From positions 124,001-188,000 of the forward strand of contig NZ_FNNI01000004.1 of the NCBI RefSeq assembly GCF_900106955.1: a DNA stretch of 64,000 nucleotides. The letters run 5' to 3'. Shown here piece by piece: positions 44,006-52,730 of this stretch. The position numbers and the translations under genes were made by a program. This DNA is from Aidingimonas halophila (GTDB lineage Bacteria; Pseudomonadota; Gammaproteobacteria; Pseudomonadales; Halomonadaceae). The notes below the pieces were generated by a model. That model was not told where the DNA came from and did no database searches. It was given only the letters and a program-made list of their open reading frames with translations. How positions within the stretch are numbered: the first letter of the stretch is position 1; each line of letters starts with the position of its first letter.

Positions 44006-45487
44006 ATGACCGATACATCTCAACAGCAGCAACAGTCAGCGAACACTGAAGTCGAAGACTCCCTCCTTGATCAGGTAATGGCGCAGACGCGCATGGCGCC
44101 CGCCGATGATGGCTATGATGTGGCCAAGCATGGCGTCGCGGCGTTCATTGCGGAACTGCTGAATGACGACCAGGCCGCTCCCAGGGTGGATAAAGGGTTG
44201 GTAGATCAGATGATCGTCGAACTCGATCGGAAGATTGGCACGCAGGTCGATGAGATACTTCATGATGAATCATTTCAGCAACTGGAGTCTGCTTGGCGCG
44301 GCTTGAAGCTCTTGGTGGATCGCACCGATTTCCGGGAAAACATCAAGCTTGATGTGCTGCACGCCACGAAAACCGAGTTGCTCGAAGACTTCGAGTTTGC
44401 GCCGGAACTTGGGCAGAGCGGTCTTTTCCAGCATGTCTATGCGTCGGGGTATGGGCAGTTCGGAGGGGAGCCGGTTGCCGGCATCATCGGCCATTACGAC
44501 TTCTCGCCGTCTACACCGGATATCAAGCTGCTGCAGTATACGGCATCCATCGGCGCCATGGCGCATGCGCCTTTCATCTCGTCGGTGGCGCCCAGCTTCT
44601 TTGGCATCGACAGTTTCGAGGAATTGCCCAACATCAAGGACTTCAAGGCGATTTTCGAAGGGCCCAAGTACGCCCGTTGGCGTAGTCTCCGCGAATCCGA
44701 GGATGCCCGCTATCTGGGGCTGACGGCGCCGCGGTTTTTGCTCCGGACGCCTTATGACCCCGTCGAGAATCCGGTCAAGAGCTTCAATTATCGTGAAAGC
44801 GTCAATGAGAGCCACGAAGACTATTTGTGGGGGAATACCGCCTACCTCTTGGCTGAACGTCTGACCGACAGCTTCGCCAAGTATCGCTGGTGTCCCAATA
44901 TCATCGGGCCACAAAGCGGCGGAGCCGTCGAAAACCTGCCCGTGCACACCTATGAAGCCCTGGGCCAGTTACAGGCAAAGATTCCCACCGAAGTCCTGAT
45001 TACGGATCGCCGCGAATACGAGATGGCGGATGAAGGGTTTATTGCCCTGACGATGCGGAAGGGGAGCGACAACGCTGCATTTTTCTCTGCCAATTCGGTG
45101 CAGAAGCCGAAGGTTTTTCCAAACACGCCGGAAGGCAAGGAAGCCGAAACCAACTTCAAACTCGGCACGCAATTGCCTTACATGTTCATCATTAATCGCC
45201 TGGCTCACTACATCAAGGTGTTGCAGCGAGAGCAGATCGGCTCCTGGAAGGAGCGTCAGGACCTGGAGCGGGAGCTCAATAACTGGATACGTCAGTACGT
45301 AGCCGACCAGGAGAATCCGCCTGCCGACGTGCGCAGCCGTCGACCCCTGCGTGCGGCTTCGATCCAGGTAGCTGACGTTGAAGGGGATCCGGGCTGGTAT
45401 CAGGTATCGATGGCGGTGCGTCCGCATTTCAAGTACATGGGCGCCAATTTCGAATTATCACTGGTAGGTCGTCTCGACAAGGAATAA
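44006..45487 (+). CDS. tssC: T6SS sheath large subunit TssC/VipB
   Basis: 493 residues, full length. Seen: LDRKIGTQVDEILHDESFQQ, LESAWRGLKLLVDRTDF and C-terminal VADVEGDPGWYQVSMAVRPHFKYMG, all matching TssC/VipB. Together with TssB it builds the contractile cylinder that drives the Hcp tube. TssE follows after 3 bases, so it is tightly coupled. Confidence 0.96.
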   Translation: MTDTSQQQQQSANTEVEDSLLDQVMAQTRMAPADDGYDVAKHGVAAFIAELLNDDQAAPRVDKGLVDQMIVELDRKIGTQVDEILHDESFQQLESAWRGLKLLVDRTDFRENIKLDVLHATKTELLEDFEFAPELGQSGLFQHVYASGYGQFGGEPVAGIIGHYDFSPSTPDIKLLQYTASIGAMAHAPFISSVAPSFFGIDSFEELPNIKDFKAIFEGPKYARWRSLRESEDARYLGLTAPRFLLRTPYDPVENPVKSFNYRESVNESHEDYLWGNTAYLLAERLTDSFAKYRWCPNIIGPQSGGAVENLPVHTYEALGQLQAKIPTEVLITDRREYEMADEGFIALTMRKGSDNAAFFSANSVQKPKVFPNTPEGKEAETNFKLGTQLPYMFIINRLAHYIKVLQREQIGSWKERQDLERELNNWIRQYVADQENPPADVRSRRPLRAASIQVADVEGDPGWYQVSMAVRPHFKYMGANFELSLVGRLDKE

Positions 45488-45490
45488 GAG

Positions 45491-45922
45491 ATGCGCCATC
45501 ACCGTGATGGAGTGCCTGGTGGCCGTTTGTTCGAGCGTCTGGCGACCCCGACAGCATTCAGAAACGATGGAAACCGACACGATCTGGCAGTGATGGTGGA
45601 TTCCATCAAGCGGCATCTCGTCGAACTGCTCAATAGTCGTCCCGGCCATAGTGAGAGCGCACCGTCTCTGGGGCTCGTGGATTTCAACGATGCCACGATT
45701 GGCGTGCTCGATCTCGAGCGTCGTATCCAGAGGGATATCCGTGAATGTATCGAGCGCTTCGAGCCGCGTGTCGAGTACGTTCGGGTCGAAACGATGCCGC
45801 ATGGGGGCGAACCCCTGGAATTGCATTTCCAGGTTCACGCCGTTCTGGACCTTGGGCAGGGACAGGCGCGTACCACTATCGACCTGTTGCTCAACAACAA
45901 GCGCTATCACTGCTTGAACTGA
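45491..45922 (+). CDS. tssE: T6SS baseplate protein TssE (gp25-like)
   Basis: 143 residues. Baseplate wedge component related to phage T4 gp25. Seen: LFERLATPTAFR near the N-terminus, SIKRHLVELLNSRPGHSESA, and LEFHFQV-like C-terminal strand. The gene lies between tssC and tssF with 3- and 7-base gaps, as in the usual order. Confidence 0.92.
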   Translation: MRHHRDGVPGGRLFERLATPTAFRNDGNRHDLAVMVDSIKRHLVELLNSRPGHSESAPSLGLVDFNDATIGVLDLERRIQRDIRECIERFEPRVEYVRVETMPHGGEPLELHFQVHAVLDLGQGQARTTIDLLLNNKRYHCLN

Positions 45923-45929
45923 GGCGTGC

Positions 45930-47690
45930 ATGTATAACCGCTATTACCGCGACGAGCTCAATTACCTGACTCGACAGGGCCGGGAATTCGCCGAGAGCAA
46001 TCCAGGGCTGAGCCGGTTCCTGTCAGAGCGCAGTAATGATCCGGATGTGGAGCGGTTACTGGAGGGGTTCGCCTTCCTGACCGGTCGCATGCGTGAAAAG
46101 GTCGAGGATGAATTCCCGGAATTGACCCATTCGCTGGTTGCCATGTTGTGGCCCAACTATCTGCGTCCCGTGCCCAGCATGACTATCGTTCAGTTCAGTC
46201 CGAAGTGGCATGCACTCAGTAGTGCGCAACGGGTCATTCGAGGCACATCGTTGGCCAGTGAACCCGTTGACGGGTGTGTTTGCCATTTTCGTACCTGCCA
46301 TGACGTCACGCTTTATCCGCTGGCGCATGCCGGGATAGCCACCGAGCACTCCCGTGACAATTCCGTGGTGGAACTCGGGCTCGATGTGGCCAGTGAGCAA
46401 CCCCTCGATACGCTCGGGATCGATAACCTGCGATTATATCTCGGCGGCGATACTTATACGTCACGGACGCTCTATCTGTGGCTGAGCCACTATCTGGACC
46501 GCATTGAACTCGATGTCGATGACCAGACGCGACCACTACCCCTGGATTGTCTCCGGCCGGTAGGTTTCGAGCGCCACCATGCCTTGCTGCCCTATCCACG
46601 CAATGCCTATCAGGGATACCGGATCCTGCAGGAATACCTTTGCTTTCCGGCCGCGTTCCACTTTTTCGATCTCACGGCATTGGGTGAGCATCTGCCAGCG
46701 ATATCGGCCGAGCGGATGACGATTCGTTTCGTGTTTTCCCGTACCCTGCCGACCGATGCCCGGGTGCACAATGAGCACTTGGCGCTATATTGCACACCAG
46801 CCATCAATCTGTTCGAACATGATGCCGACCCGATCGACGTGAATGGGGAACGTAGTGAGTACCGTATCCACCCCAGTAGCCGACATCCGGAACATTTCGA
46901 AGTGTTCAGCGTGGATAGCGTTCAGGGTTGGCTCGAGAACGATGGCGGTACATCCAGAACGTCCCGATCCTATGTCCCCTTCGAGAGTTTTCAGCATCAG
47001 ATCGAGCGCGACAGAAACCAGCGTTCGCTGTATTACCGGGTACGAGCGCGTGAGAGCCTGCGCGGTGACGGCTTCGATCATGATATCGCTTTCGTCAGGA
47101 GCGATGAGCGTGACTGTCTGGGGGTTAACGAGACCGTATCGCTGCATTTGACCTGCAGCAACCGTGAAATGCCGGAACGTCTCAGTGTCGGTGACATCCA
47201 CGTGGCTACCGAAGCGAGTCCCGCTTATGCCGACTTCCGCAACATCACCCGTCCGACCTCGACCTTGCGGCCAACCCTGGATGGCAGCCTGTTGTGGACG
47301 TTGATATCCAATCTGTCACTTAACTACCTGTCATTGCTAGAAAAGGACGCATTGCGTTCTGTGCTTCGTGCCTATGACTTCCGTGCCCAGGTGGATCGAC
47401 AGGCCGAACGGGTGTCGCAACGACGCCTGGATGGCATTACAGCCATTGAGACCCAGCCCATTGATCGACTGAAGCAAGGAATGCCGGTCAGAGGGTTGCG
47501 ATCTGTCCTGACGCTGGATCAGGAGGCGTTTGGGGATGAAGGAAGTCTTTACCTCTTTGGTGCGGTGCTGGCGAGGTTTTTCTCACTCTATGCCAGCATC
47601 AATTCGTTTCACGAGCTACATGTCATTAACCGCCAGAATCTTGAGCGCTACTCATGGACCTTGCAGTCGGGCCAGCAGCCCCTGATGTAG
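45930..47690 (+). CDS. tssF: T6SS baseplate protein TssF/VasA
   Basis: 586 residues. Baseplate wedge protein. Seen: N-terminal YRDELNYLTRQGREFAESNP, RLLEGFAFLTGRMREKVEDE and PNYLRPVPSMTIVQF, which are typical of TssF. It overlaps tssG by 37 bases, indicating coupled translation of the F2G wedge subunits. Confidence 0.95.
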   Translation: MYNRYYRDELNYLTRQGREFAESNPGLSRFLSERSNDPDVERLLEGFAFLTGRMREKVEDEFPELTHSLVAMLWPNYLRPVPSMTIVQFSPKWHALSSAQRVIRGTSLASEPVDGCVCHFRTCHDVTLYPLAHAGIATEHSRDNSVVELGLDVASEQPLDTLGIDNLRLYLGGDTYTSRTLYLWLSHYLDRIELDVDDQTRPLPLDCLRPVGFERHHALLPYPRNAYQGYRILQEYLCFPAAFHFFDLTALGEHLPAISAERMTIRFVFSRTLPTDARVHNEHLALYCTPAINLFEHDADPIDVNGERSEYRIHPSSRHPEHFEVFSVDSVQGWLENDGGTSRTSRSYVPFESFQHQIERDRNQRSLYYRVRARESLRGDGFDHDIAFVRSDERDCLGVNETVSLHLTCSNREMPERLSVGDIHVATEASPAYADFRNITRPTSTLRPTLDGSLLWTLISNLSLNYLSLLEKDALRSVLRAYDFRAQVDRQAERVSQRRLDGITAIETQPIDRLKQGMPVRGLRSVLTLDQEAFGDEGSLYLFGAVLARFFSLYASINSFHELHVINRQNLERYSWTLQSGQQPLM

Positions 47691-48673
47691 CGCTCGCTCC
47701 CCTGCTGCAAGGGGCAAAGCGCTACGATTTTCATCAGTTGGTGGAGTTGCTTCACCGTCATCACGATGACGATCTCGAACATCATGCCGGAAGCCATGGC
47801 ATCGATGGACGAGTCCGATTCCGGGCATCGGCATCGCTGGGCTTCCCCGGCAGTGATGTGGTGTCACTGAAACCTCATCCTGCCGGACGTTATGCGCTGG
47901 AGGTCAGTTTCCTGGGGCTGCATGGCTCACAGTCTCCGTTACCTGGCCATTACCTGGAGCATCTGGCACACGAGGCAGCGCACCAGGAAGGTGTCAGTGA
48001 GGAGTTTCTCAATTTCTTCAACCATCGCTTGTTGGCGTTGGTGCATCAGTCATGGCGCAAGTATCGCCACTATGTGCGTTATCGCGATGGCGCCAGCGAT
48101 GGCTTCTCCGCGGCGGTCTTTGCCCTGGTCGGATTGGCCGATCAGGAGCTGCGGGGGGAGACCCCTATCAACTGGAGCAAGATGCTGGCTTATGCCGGTT
48201 TACTGGCCGGCCGGTCACGGTCACCGGAAATCGTCGCAGGCATCGTTGGTCATTGCTTCGATCTCGCAGAAGTTCATGTCGAGCAGTGGGTTGCGCGCTG
48301 GGTGGAGGTTCCCGAGGACCAGAGAAGCCGCTGCGGACAGACGGCCATGCAGCTAGGCAACGATGTCGTCGTGGGTGACCGAGTGGCCGATATCAGCGGC
48401 AAGTTTGCATTGTGTCTGCAGGGCTTGAGTCTGTCCCGTTTCCGGGACTTCCTGCCCGACGGCTGTGATCACGCGCCGCTCAGGACACTGATCGAATTCG
48501 TGTTACGTGAGCCTCTCGCCTATGACCTGGAACTGGAGTTGTTGCCGAGTGAGGTGCGTCCACTGTGCCTTGGTGAACATGCCAGCAGCCAACTCGGTTG
48601 GACGACATTCATTGACCCCCGCTCTGGTGACGCATCGCAACGTCGCCGGGTTCGCATTCAAATGACGGAATAA
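47654..48673 (+). CDS. tssG: T6SS baseplate protein TssG/VasB
   Basis: 339 residues. Second wedge component that binds two TssF copies. Seen: APLLQGAKRYDFHQLVELLH, RFRASASLGFPGSDV and LHGSQSPLPGHYLEHL, which are TssG hallmarks. Start ATG 47654 overlaps tssF. Confidence 0.94.
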   Translation: MDLAVGPAAPDVALAPLLQGAKRYDFHQLVELLHRHHDDDLEHHAGSHGIDGRVRFRASASLGFPGSDVVSLKPHPAGRYALEVSFLGLHGSQSPLPGHYLEHLAHEAAHQEGVSEEFLNFFNHRLLALVHQSWRKYRHYVRYRDGASDGFSAAVFALVGLADQELRGETPINWSKMLAYAGLLAGRSRSPEIVAGIVGHCFDLAEVHVEQWVARWVEVPEDQRSRCGQTAMQLGNDVVVGDRVADISGKFALCLQGLSLSRFRDFLPDGCDHAPLRTLIEFVLREPLAYDLELELLPSEVRPLCLGEHASSQLGWTTFIDPRSGDASQRRRVRIQMTE

Positions 48674-48677
48674 AGAC

Positions 48678-50036
48678 ATGACACAGCAGGAAGTGCCGTC
48701 AGCAGTCACGCTGGTAGTGATCAATGGAGAGTGTCTTGAAGGGCGCTCCACGAGTAGTCATGTCTTCTCCGAAGACGGTGGCCGCTTAGGGAGCGGACAG
48801 GCGGATGACTGGCTGTTGCAGGATCCGGAAGGAAAAGTGCAGACGAGGCACGCGGAAATCCTGCTTATCGATGGTCGGTTCTGCCTCATCGACCGGAGTG
48901 GTCGGACATTCATCAACCATGCCACCTTACCGATCGGTCGTGACCGCCGTGTCGCGCTCCGGGAAGGAGACGAACTGGCCGTGGGCGACTATCGACTGCG
49001 TGTGCATCTCGGTGATCGCCATTCGTGGGAAACAGGGACGCGACCATTGAATTCTCTGGTCAGTGGGGAGACGGAGTTGCTCGAGGCCGATAGTCGCTTG
49101 TTGGCCCATGCGCCCAAGTGGACAGAACAGGACCCTATGACGGCATTACATGAGACCTCTCCAGGGGGCGGTGAATACGATCCGTTGAAGGCGTTGTCAG
49201 CTGTCGATGAAGAGGACAGGACGGCTTCGCCATCTCTGCTCGATGATGTCGAGCGGCCCCGAAAAACGACATTTGGCACCGATGCGACCGGTCGTGGTGC
49301 CACAGCCATGCATATGCCTGCGATTCAACGATACGAGGGAGACAAGGCCATGGATGAACAGCAGCTGGATGATCTGGAACGATCGGTAGGTGAGCAACTG
49401 GAGGATCGCTGGCAGGAGCCGACAATGACGTCTTCCCCGGGTCATGTGGGAGCCGAATCATTGCAGCGTGCCATGGGTGCCGAACTCGCATTTCGGGACA
49501 GCGCTGAACAGGAGGCGTTCATTGGTGAAGCGGGTCGCACTCTGCGAGCGGCCATTGAGGGATTGCAGGCGCTCCATCGTTTTCAGGACGAGAGTCGTTA
49601 TCCGCTGCGTGACCGTAGACTGCAACCGATCGAGGACAACCCCCTGCGTCTGGACCAGACATACCAGGACACTGTCGAGACCCTGTTTTCGTCTCGGCGT
49701 AGCCCGGTTCACCTGTCCGGACCCGCAGCAGTCACCGAGTGTCTCGAACAACAGCGCCAGCATCAGGATGCTGTCGAAGCGGCGATCAGTGAAGGACTTC
49801 GTGCCATTCTGGCAGCGTTCTCTCCCGATGCGCTGCTCAAGCGTTTCCATGCCTATCGTGGGTCGCGAGAAGGAGAAGGCATGCATGACGCACAGGGGTG
49901 GGCCTGGGATATGTACCGTCACTATTACCAGGAGTTGAGTTCGGGCCGTCAGCAAGGGTTCGAGAAACTGTTCTGGGAAGTCTTCGAACAAGCCTACGAT
50001 CAGTCAGTGAGGCAGCAACAACAGGAGGGCGCATGA
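48678..50036 (+). CDS. T6SS FHA-domain protein (VasC/TagH-like)
   Basis: 452 residues. N-terminal FHA domain (about residues 10-115) with GRLGSGQADDWLLQDPEG, RHAEILLIDGRFCLIDRSGRTF and NHATLPIG, a phosphothreonine-reading fold. A low-complexity linker follows, then a C-terminal VasC/ImpI-type helical part. In Vibrio VasC and Pseudomonas Fha1 this protein gates assembly. No PpkA kinase or PppA phosphatase gene lies in the window, so regulation by phosphorylation is not shown. It overlaps tssJ by ATGA. Confidence 0.88.
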   Translation: MTQQEVPSAVTLVVINGECLEGRSTSSHVFSEDGGRLGSGQADDWLLQDPEGKVQTRHAEILLIDGRFCLIDRSGRTFINHATLPIGRDRRVALREGDELAVGDYRLRVHLGDRHSWETGTRPLNSLVSGETELLEADSRLLAHAPKWTEQDPMTALHETSPGGGEYDPLKALSAVDEEDRTASPSLLDDVERPRKTTFGTDATGRGATAMHMPAIQRYEGDKAMDEQQLDDLERSVGEQLEDRWQEPTMTSSPGHVGAESLQRAMGAELAFRDSAEQEAFIGEAGRTLRAAIEGLQALHRFQDESRYPLRDRRLQPIEDNPLRLDQTYQDTVETLFSSRRSPVHLSGPAAVTECLEQQRQHQDAVEAAISEGLRAILAAFSPDALLKRFHAYRGSREGEGMHDAQGWAWDMYRHYYQELSSGRQQGFEKLFWEVFEQAYDQSVRQQQQEGA

Positions 50037-50569
50037 TGCGGGCCGTCATACGCATCATCAGTTTACTGATGGTGATCGTGACACTCTCCGGTTGTGCCTC
50101 GACGTTCGAGGCGGCCAACAAGACGGCGAAGATCATCAACGATCCCTCGATACCGGTAGGCCCTCCGGAAGATCGGCCTTCGCGTGTCGACCTGAGCATG
50201 CTGGCCGAGCCCGACGTCAATCCCAATCAGGATGGGGAGGGAGCACCGTTGATGTTCCAGGTCCTGCAACTCAAGGACGACTCCATGCTGATGGCAGCCG
50301 ATCAGGCGCAATTGCGCGACGATCTGGAAGAGGCTCTGGGCACTAACTACCTGTCGCATGACGATTTCACGCTACTGCCTGGACAGTTCAAGTTCTACGA
50401 GGCGTTCGAGGTCGAGAAGGACACCCGCTATATCGGTTTGATCGCTTTTTATGGAACGCCGGATGACGCCGAGTGGAAGAAGGTCGTCAAGGTCGATGAT
50501 CGGGGGCGCGATTATCATTTGCTGACCCACTTTCGCGCACATGAAGCCGAGTTGAGGAAGGAAAACTGA
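50033..50569 (+). CDS. tssJ: T6SS outer-membrane lipoprotein TssJ/VasD
   Basis: 178 residues from ATG 50033, which overlaps the FHA gene stop (ATGA); ATG 50036 is alternative. Signal peptide with lipobox TLSGC (C21). It anchors the membrane complex in the outer membrane by contacting TssM. Seen: VIRIISLLMVIVTLSGCAST, PLMFQVLQLKDDSMLMAADQ, DDFTLLPGQFKFYEAFEVEK. It ends on tssK's start. Confidence 0.92.
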   Translation: MMRAVIRIISLLMVIVTLSGCASTFEAANKTAKIINDPSIPVGPPEDRPSRVDLSMLAEPDVNPNQDGEGAPLMFQVLQLKDDSMLMAADQAQLRDDLEEALGTNYLSHDDFTLLPGQFKFYEAFEVEKDTRYIGLIAFYGTPDDAEWKKVVKVDDRGRDYHLLTHFRAHEAELRKEN

Positions 50570-51903
50570 TGGCCAGTCGCAATCGAGTGGTCTGGAGCGA
50601 AGGACTGTTCATCAAGCCCCAGCATTTCCAACAGCAGGTCCGGTATGTCGAGGGATTGCTCGATACCCGGCTACGCGGTATCGGCCAGTATCTTTATGGT
50701 TTTCTCTCGCTGGAACTGAACCAGGAGTTCTTGAGCTTTGGACGCGTAGCACTCACACGGGCTAGCGGTGTCATGCCGGATGGCACGCCATTCAATCTGC
50801 CGGAAGATGATATCGATCCGACACCTCTGGAAATCGAGGATGCCGGTATCACCAATCAGGTGGTGTATTTGGGGATACCGTTGTCGACGGACGCCGTGAG
50901 CGAGGTCAGCAATCCGGACGAGGCATTGCCGGGACGTTATCGACGCACCTCACGAAGCGTTCGTGATTTGCACTCCCGCAACGGCGACATCGTGGATCTG
51001 GAACTCGCACCGGTGACACCCCGGCTGATGCTGGAACAGCAGGACCGTAGCTCCTATGCCTGCCTGGCCGTGACACGTATTGTCGAACGGCGGCCCGATG
51101 GCAGTCTGGTTCTCGATGAGGGGTTCATACCGACCCTGCTCAATGTCCAGGCAGCGCCGGTGCTTTTACGTTTCGTCGGCGAAATGGCCGGTCTGATGCG
51201 TGAACGTGCGAAAAATATCGCGCAACGCTTGTCGACACCGCAGCAAACCGGTGTCGCCGATGTCTCCGATTTCATGCTCCTGCAGATGTTGAATCGCACC
51301 CAGCCCCGTTTTCAGCATCTGGCCCGGTTGGGACAGCTGCATCCCGAACGTCTCTACGACGCCATGCTGGAAGCGGCCAGCGAACTCGTGACGTTCACTG
51401 ATGAGTCGCGCATGCCACCAGAATATCCGATATACGATCACGATCATCCGGAGGGGGCCTTCCGTCCCTTGATGCAGAGTCTCCGTCAAGCGTTGTCGAC
51501 GGTGCTAGAGCCCCGAGCAATGGCAATTCAACTCCAATCACGCCGGTATGGTCTGCTGGTCGCGCCGTTGTCGGATCCCGAGTTGCTGGATAGTGCCGAG
51601 TTCATTCTTGCCGTGCGTGCCGATATGCCACACGAGCGACTACGCAAGCAGTTCCTGCAACAGACCAAGATAGCCAGTGTCGAGCGCATTCGCGATCTCA
51701 TCAGCCTGCAACTCCCCGGTGTCCCCCTGGAACCCTTACCGGTGGCACCGCGTGAACTGCCTTATCACGCCGGGTACAGCTATTTCCAGCTGGATCGGCA
51801 GAGTCAGGCATGGCGAATGCTTGAAGGAGCCAGCGGTTTCGCCTTCCACGTGGCAGGCGAATTTCCCGGATTGGAAATGCAGTTCTGGGCAATCAGGAGT
51901 TGA
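50569..51903 (+). CDS. tssK: T6SS baseplate adaptor TssK/VasE
   Basis: 444 residues. Links the baseplate to the TssJLM membrane complex. Seen: N-terminal RVVWSEGLFIKPQHFQQQVR, and C-terminal GYSYFQLDRQSQAWRMLEGA, both canonical. ATG 50569 shares bases with the tssJ TGA, so translation is coupled. Confidence 0.95.
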   Translation: MASRNRVVWSEGLFIKPQHFQQQVRYVEGLLDTRLRGIGQYLYGFLSLELNQEFLSFGRVALTRASGVMPDGTPFNLPEDDIDPTPLEIEDAGITNQVVYLGIPLSTDAVSEVSNPDEALPGRYRRTSRSVRDLHSRNGDIVDLELAPVTPRLMLEQQDRSSYACLAVTRIVERRPDGSLVLDEGFIPTLLNVQAAPVLLRFVGEMAGLMRERAKNIAQRLSTPQQTGVADVSDFMLLQMLNRTQPRFQHLARLGQLHPERLYDAMLEAASELVTFTDESRMPPEYPIYDHDHPEGAFRPLMQSLRQALSTVLEPRAMAIQLQSRRYGLLVAPLSDPELLDSAEFILAVRADMPHERLRKQFLQQTKIASVERIRDLISLQLPGVPLEPLPVAPRELPYHAGYSYFQLDRQSQAWRMLEGASGFAFHVAGEFPGLEMQFWAIRS

Positions 51904-51906
51904 TCC

Positions 51907-52722
51907 ATGGATGACCTTTCCATCACATCATCCGGCGCCATGCGCCATGAAGACCGTATCGACGATCAAGGGGTCAACCAACTGATCCATAGTCATGCCG
52001 ATCAACTGGATGCCGATGAACACTACTGGTTCCGGTTGCGGGGACATAACCTCAACCCACTCGTGGATGCTGCCAGTTCGTTGCTCGGCATGGTGGTACG
52101 GATCCGTCAACTCGACAGTCTCGATGATATCGATCGGCTGTATCGTCAAGTGGTCGATGAAATTTCTTCCATCGACATCGAGTTGACCGAGCAAGGCTAT
52201 GATCGTCCGACCCTGTTGGCTTACCGCTATGTGTTGTGCTCCTTCATCGACGAAGCAGTGATGGGCACCCCATGGGGGCAGCAAAGCCGATGGTCGGAGC
52301 ATTCCTTGCTGACACGGTTCCATAGCGAGACCTGGGGAGGGGAAAAGGTCTTCTCGATTCTCGCTCGTTTACAGCAGGAACCACGACGTTACCGTGACAT
52401 GCTGGCGTTTATTTATTTGTGTCTTTGTCTGGGCTTTGAAGGTCGCTATCGGGTCATGCCGCAAGGACGTGAAGAGTATGAACAGGTGGTACGAACACTC
52501 GGCGATCAGTTAGCGGCCATGGAAGAGCCGGTGGATGAGGCGTTGACGCGTCCGTTGGACAACGTGATGCGACGCCAGCGGCGCCAAGGACGAGGCATGC
52601 CGATATGGGGTGTGTTTCTGGTCTTCGGTGTCGCCCTGGTCGGTATCTATGCCGGATTCGCATGGTCATTGGAACAACAAGCGAGTGAGGTGAGTGCCTT
52701 GCTCGATCAGCTGTTCGATTAG
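51907..52722 (+). CDS. tssL: T6SS inner-membrane protein TssL/VasF (DotU-like)
   Basis: 271 residues. Cytoplasmic helical domain (about 30-220; LNPLVDAASSLLGMVVRIRQ, RYVLCSFIDEAVMGTPWGQQ) then one C-terminal transmembrane helix (GVFLVFGVALVGIYAGFAWS) and a very short tail. No OmpA-like peptidoglycan-binding domain is fused, so anchoring to the wall would need another protein (TagL-type), not found here. Confidence 0.93.
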   Translation: MDDLSITSSGAMRHEDRIDDQGVNQLIHSHADQLDADEHYWFRLRGHNLNPLVDAASSLLGMVVRIRQLDSLDDIDRLYRQVVDEISSIDIELTEQGYDRPTLLAYRYVLCSFIDEAVMGTPWGQQSRWSEHSLLTRFHSETWGGEKVFSILARLQQEPRRYRDMLAFIYLCLCLGFEGRYRVMPQGREEYEQVVRTLGDQLAAMEEPVDEALTRPLDNVMRRQRRQGRGMPIWGVFLVFGVALVGIYAGFAWSLEQQASEVSALLDQLFD

Positions 52723-52730
52723 GAGAGAAC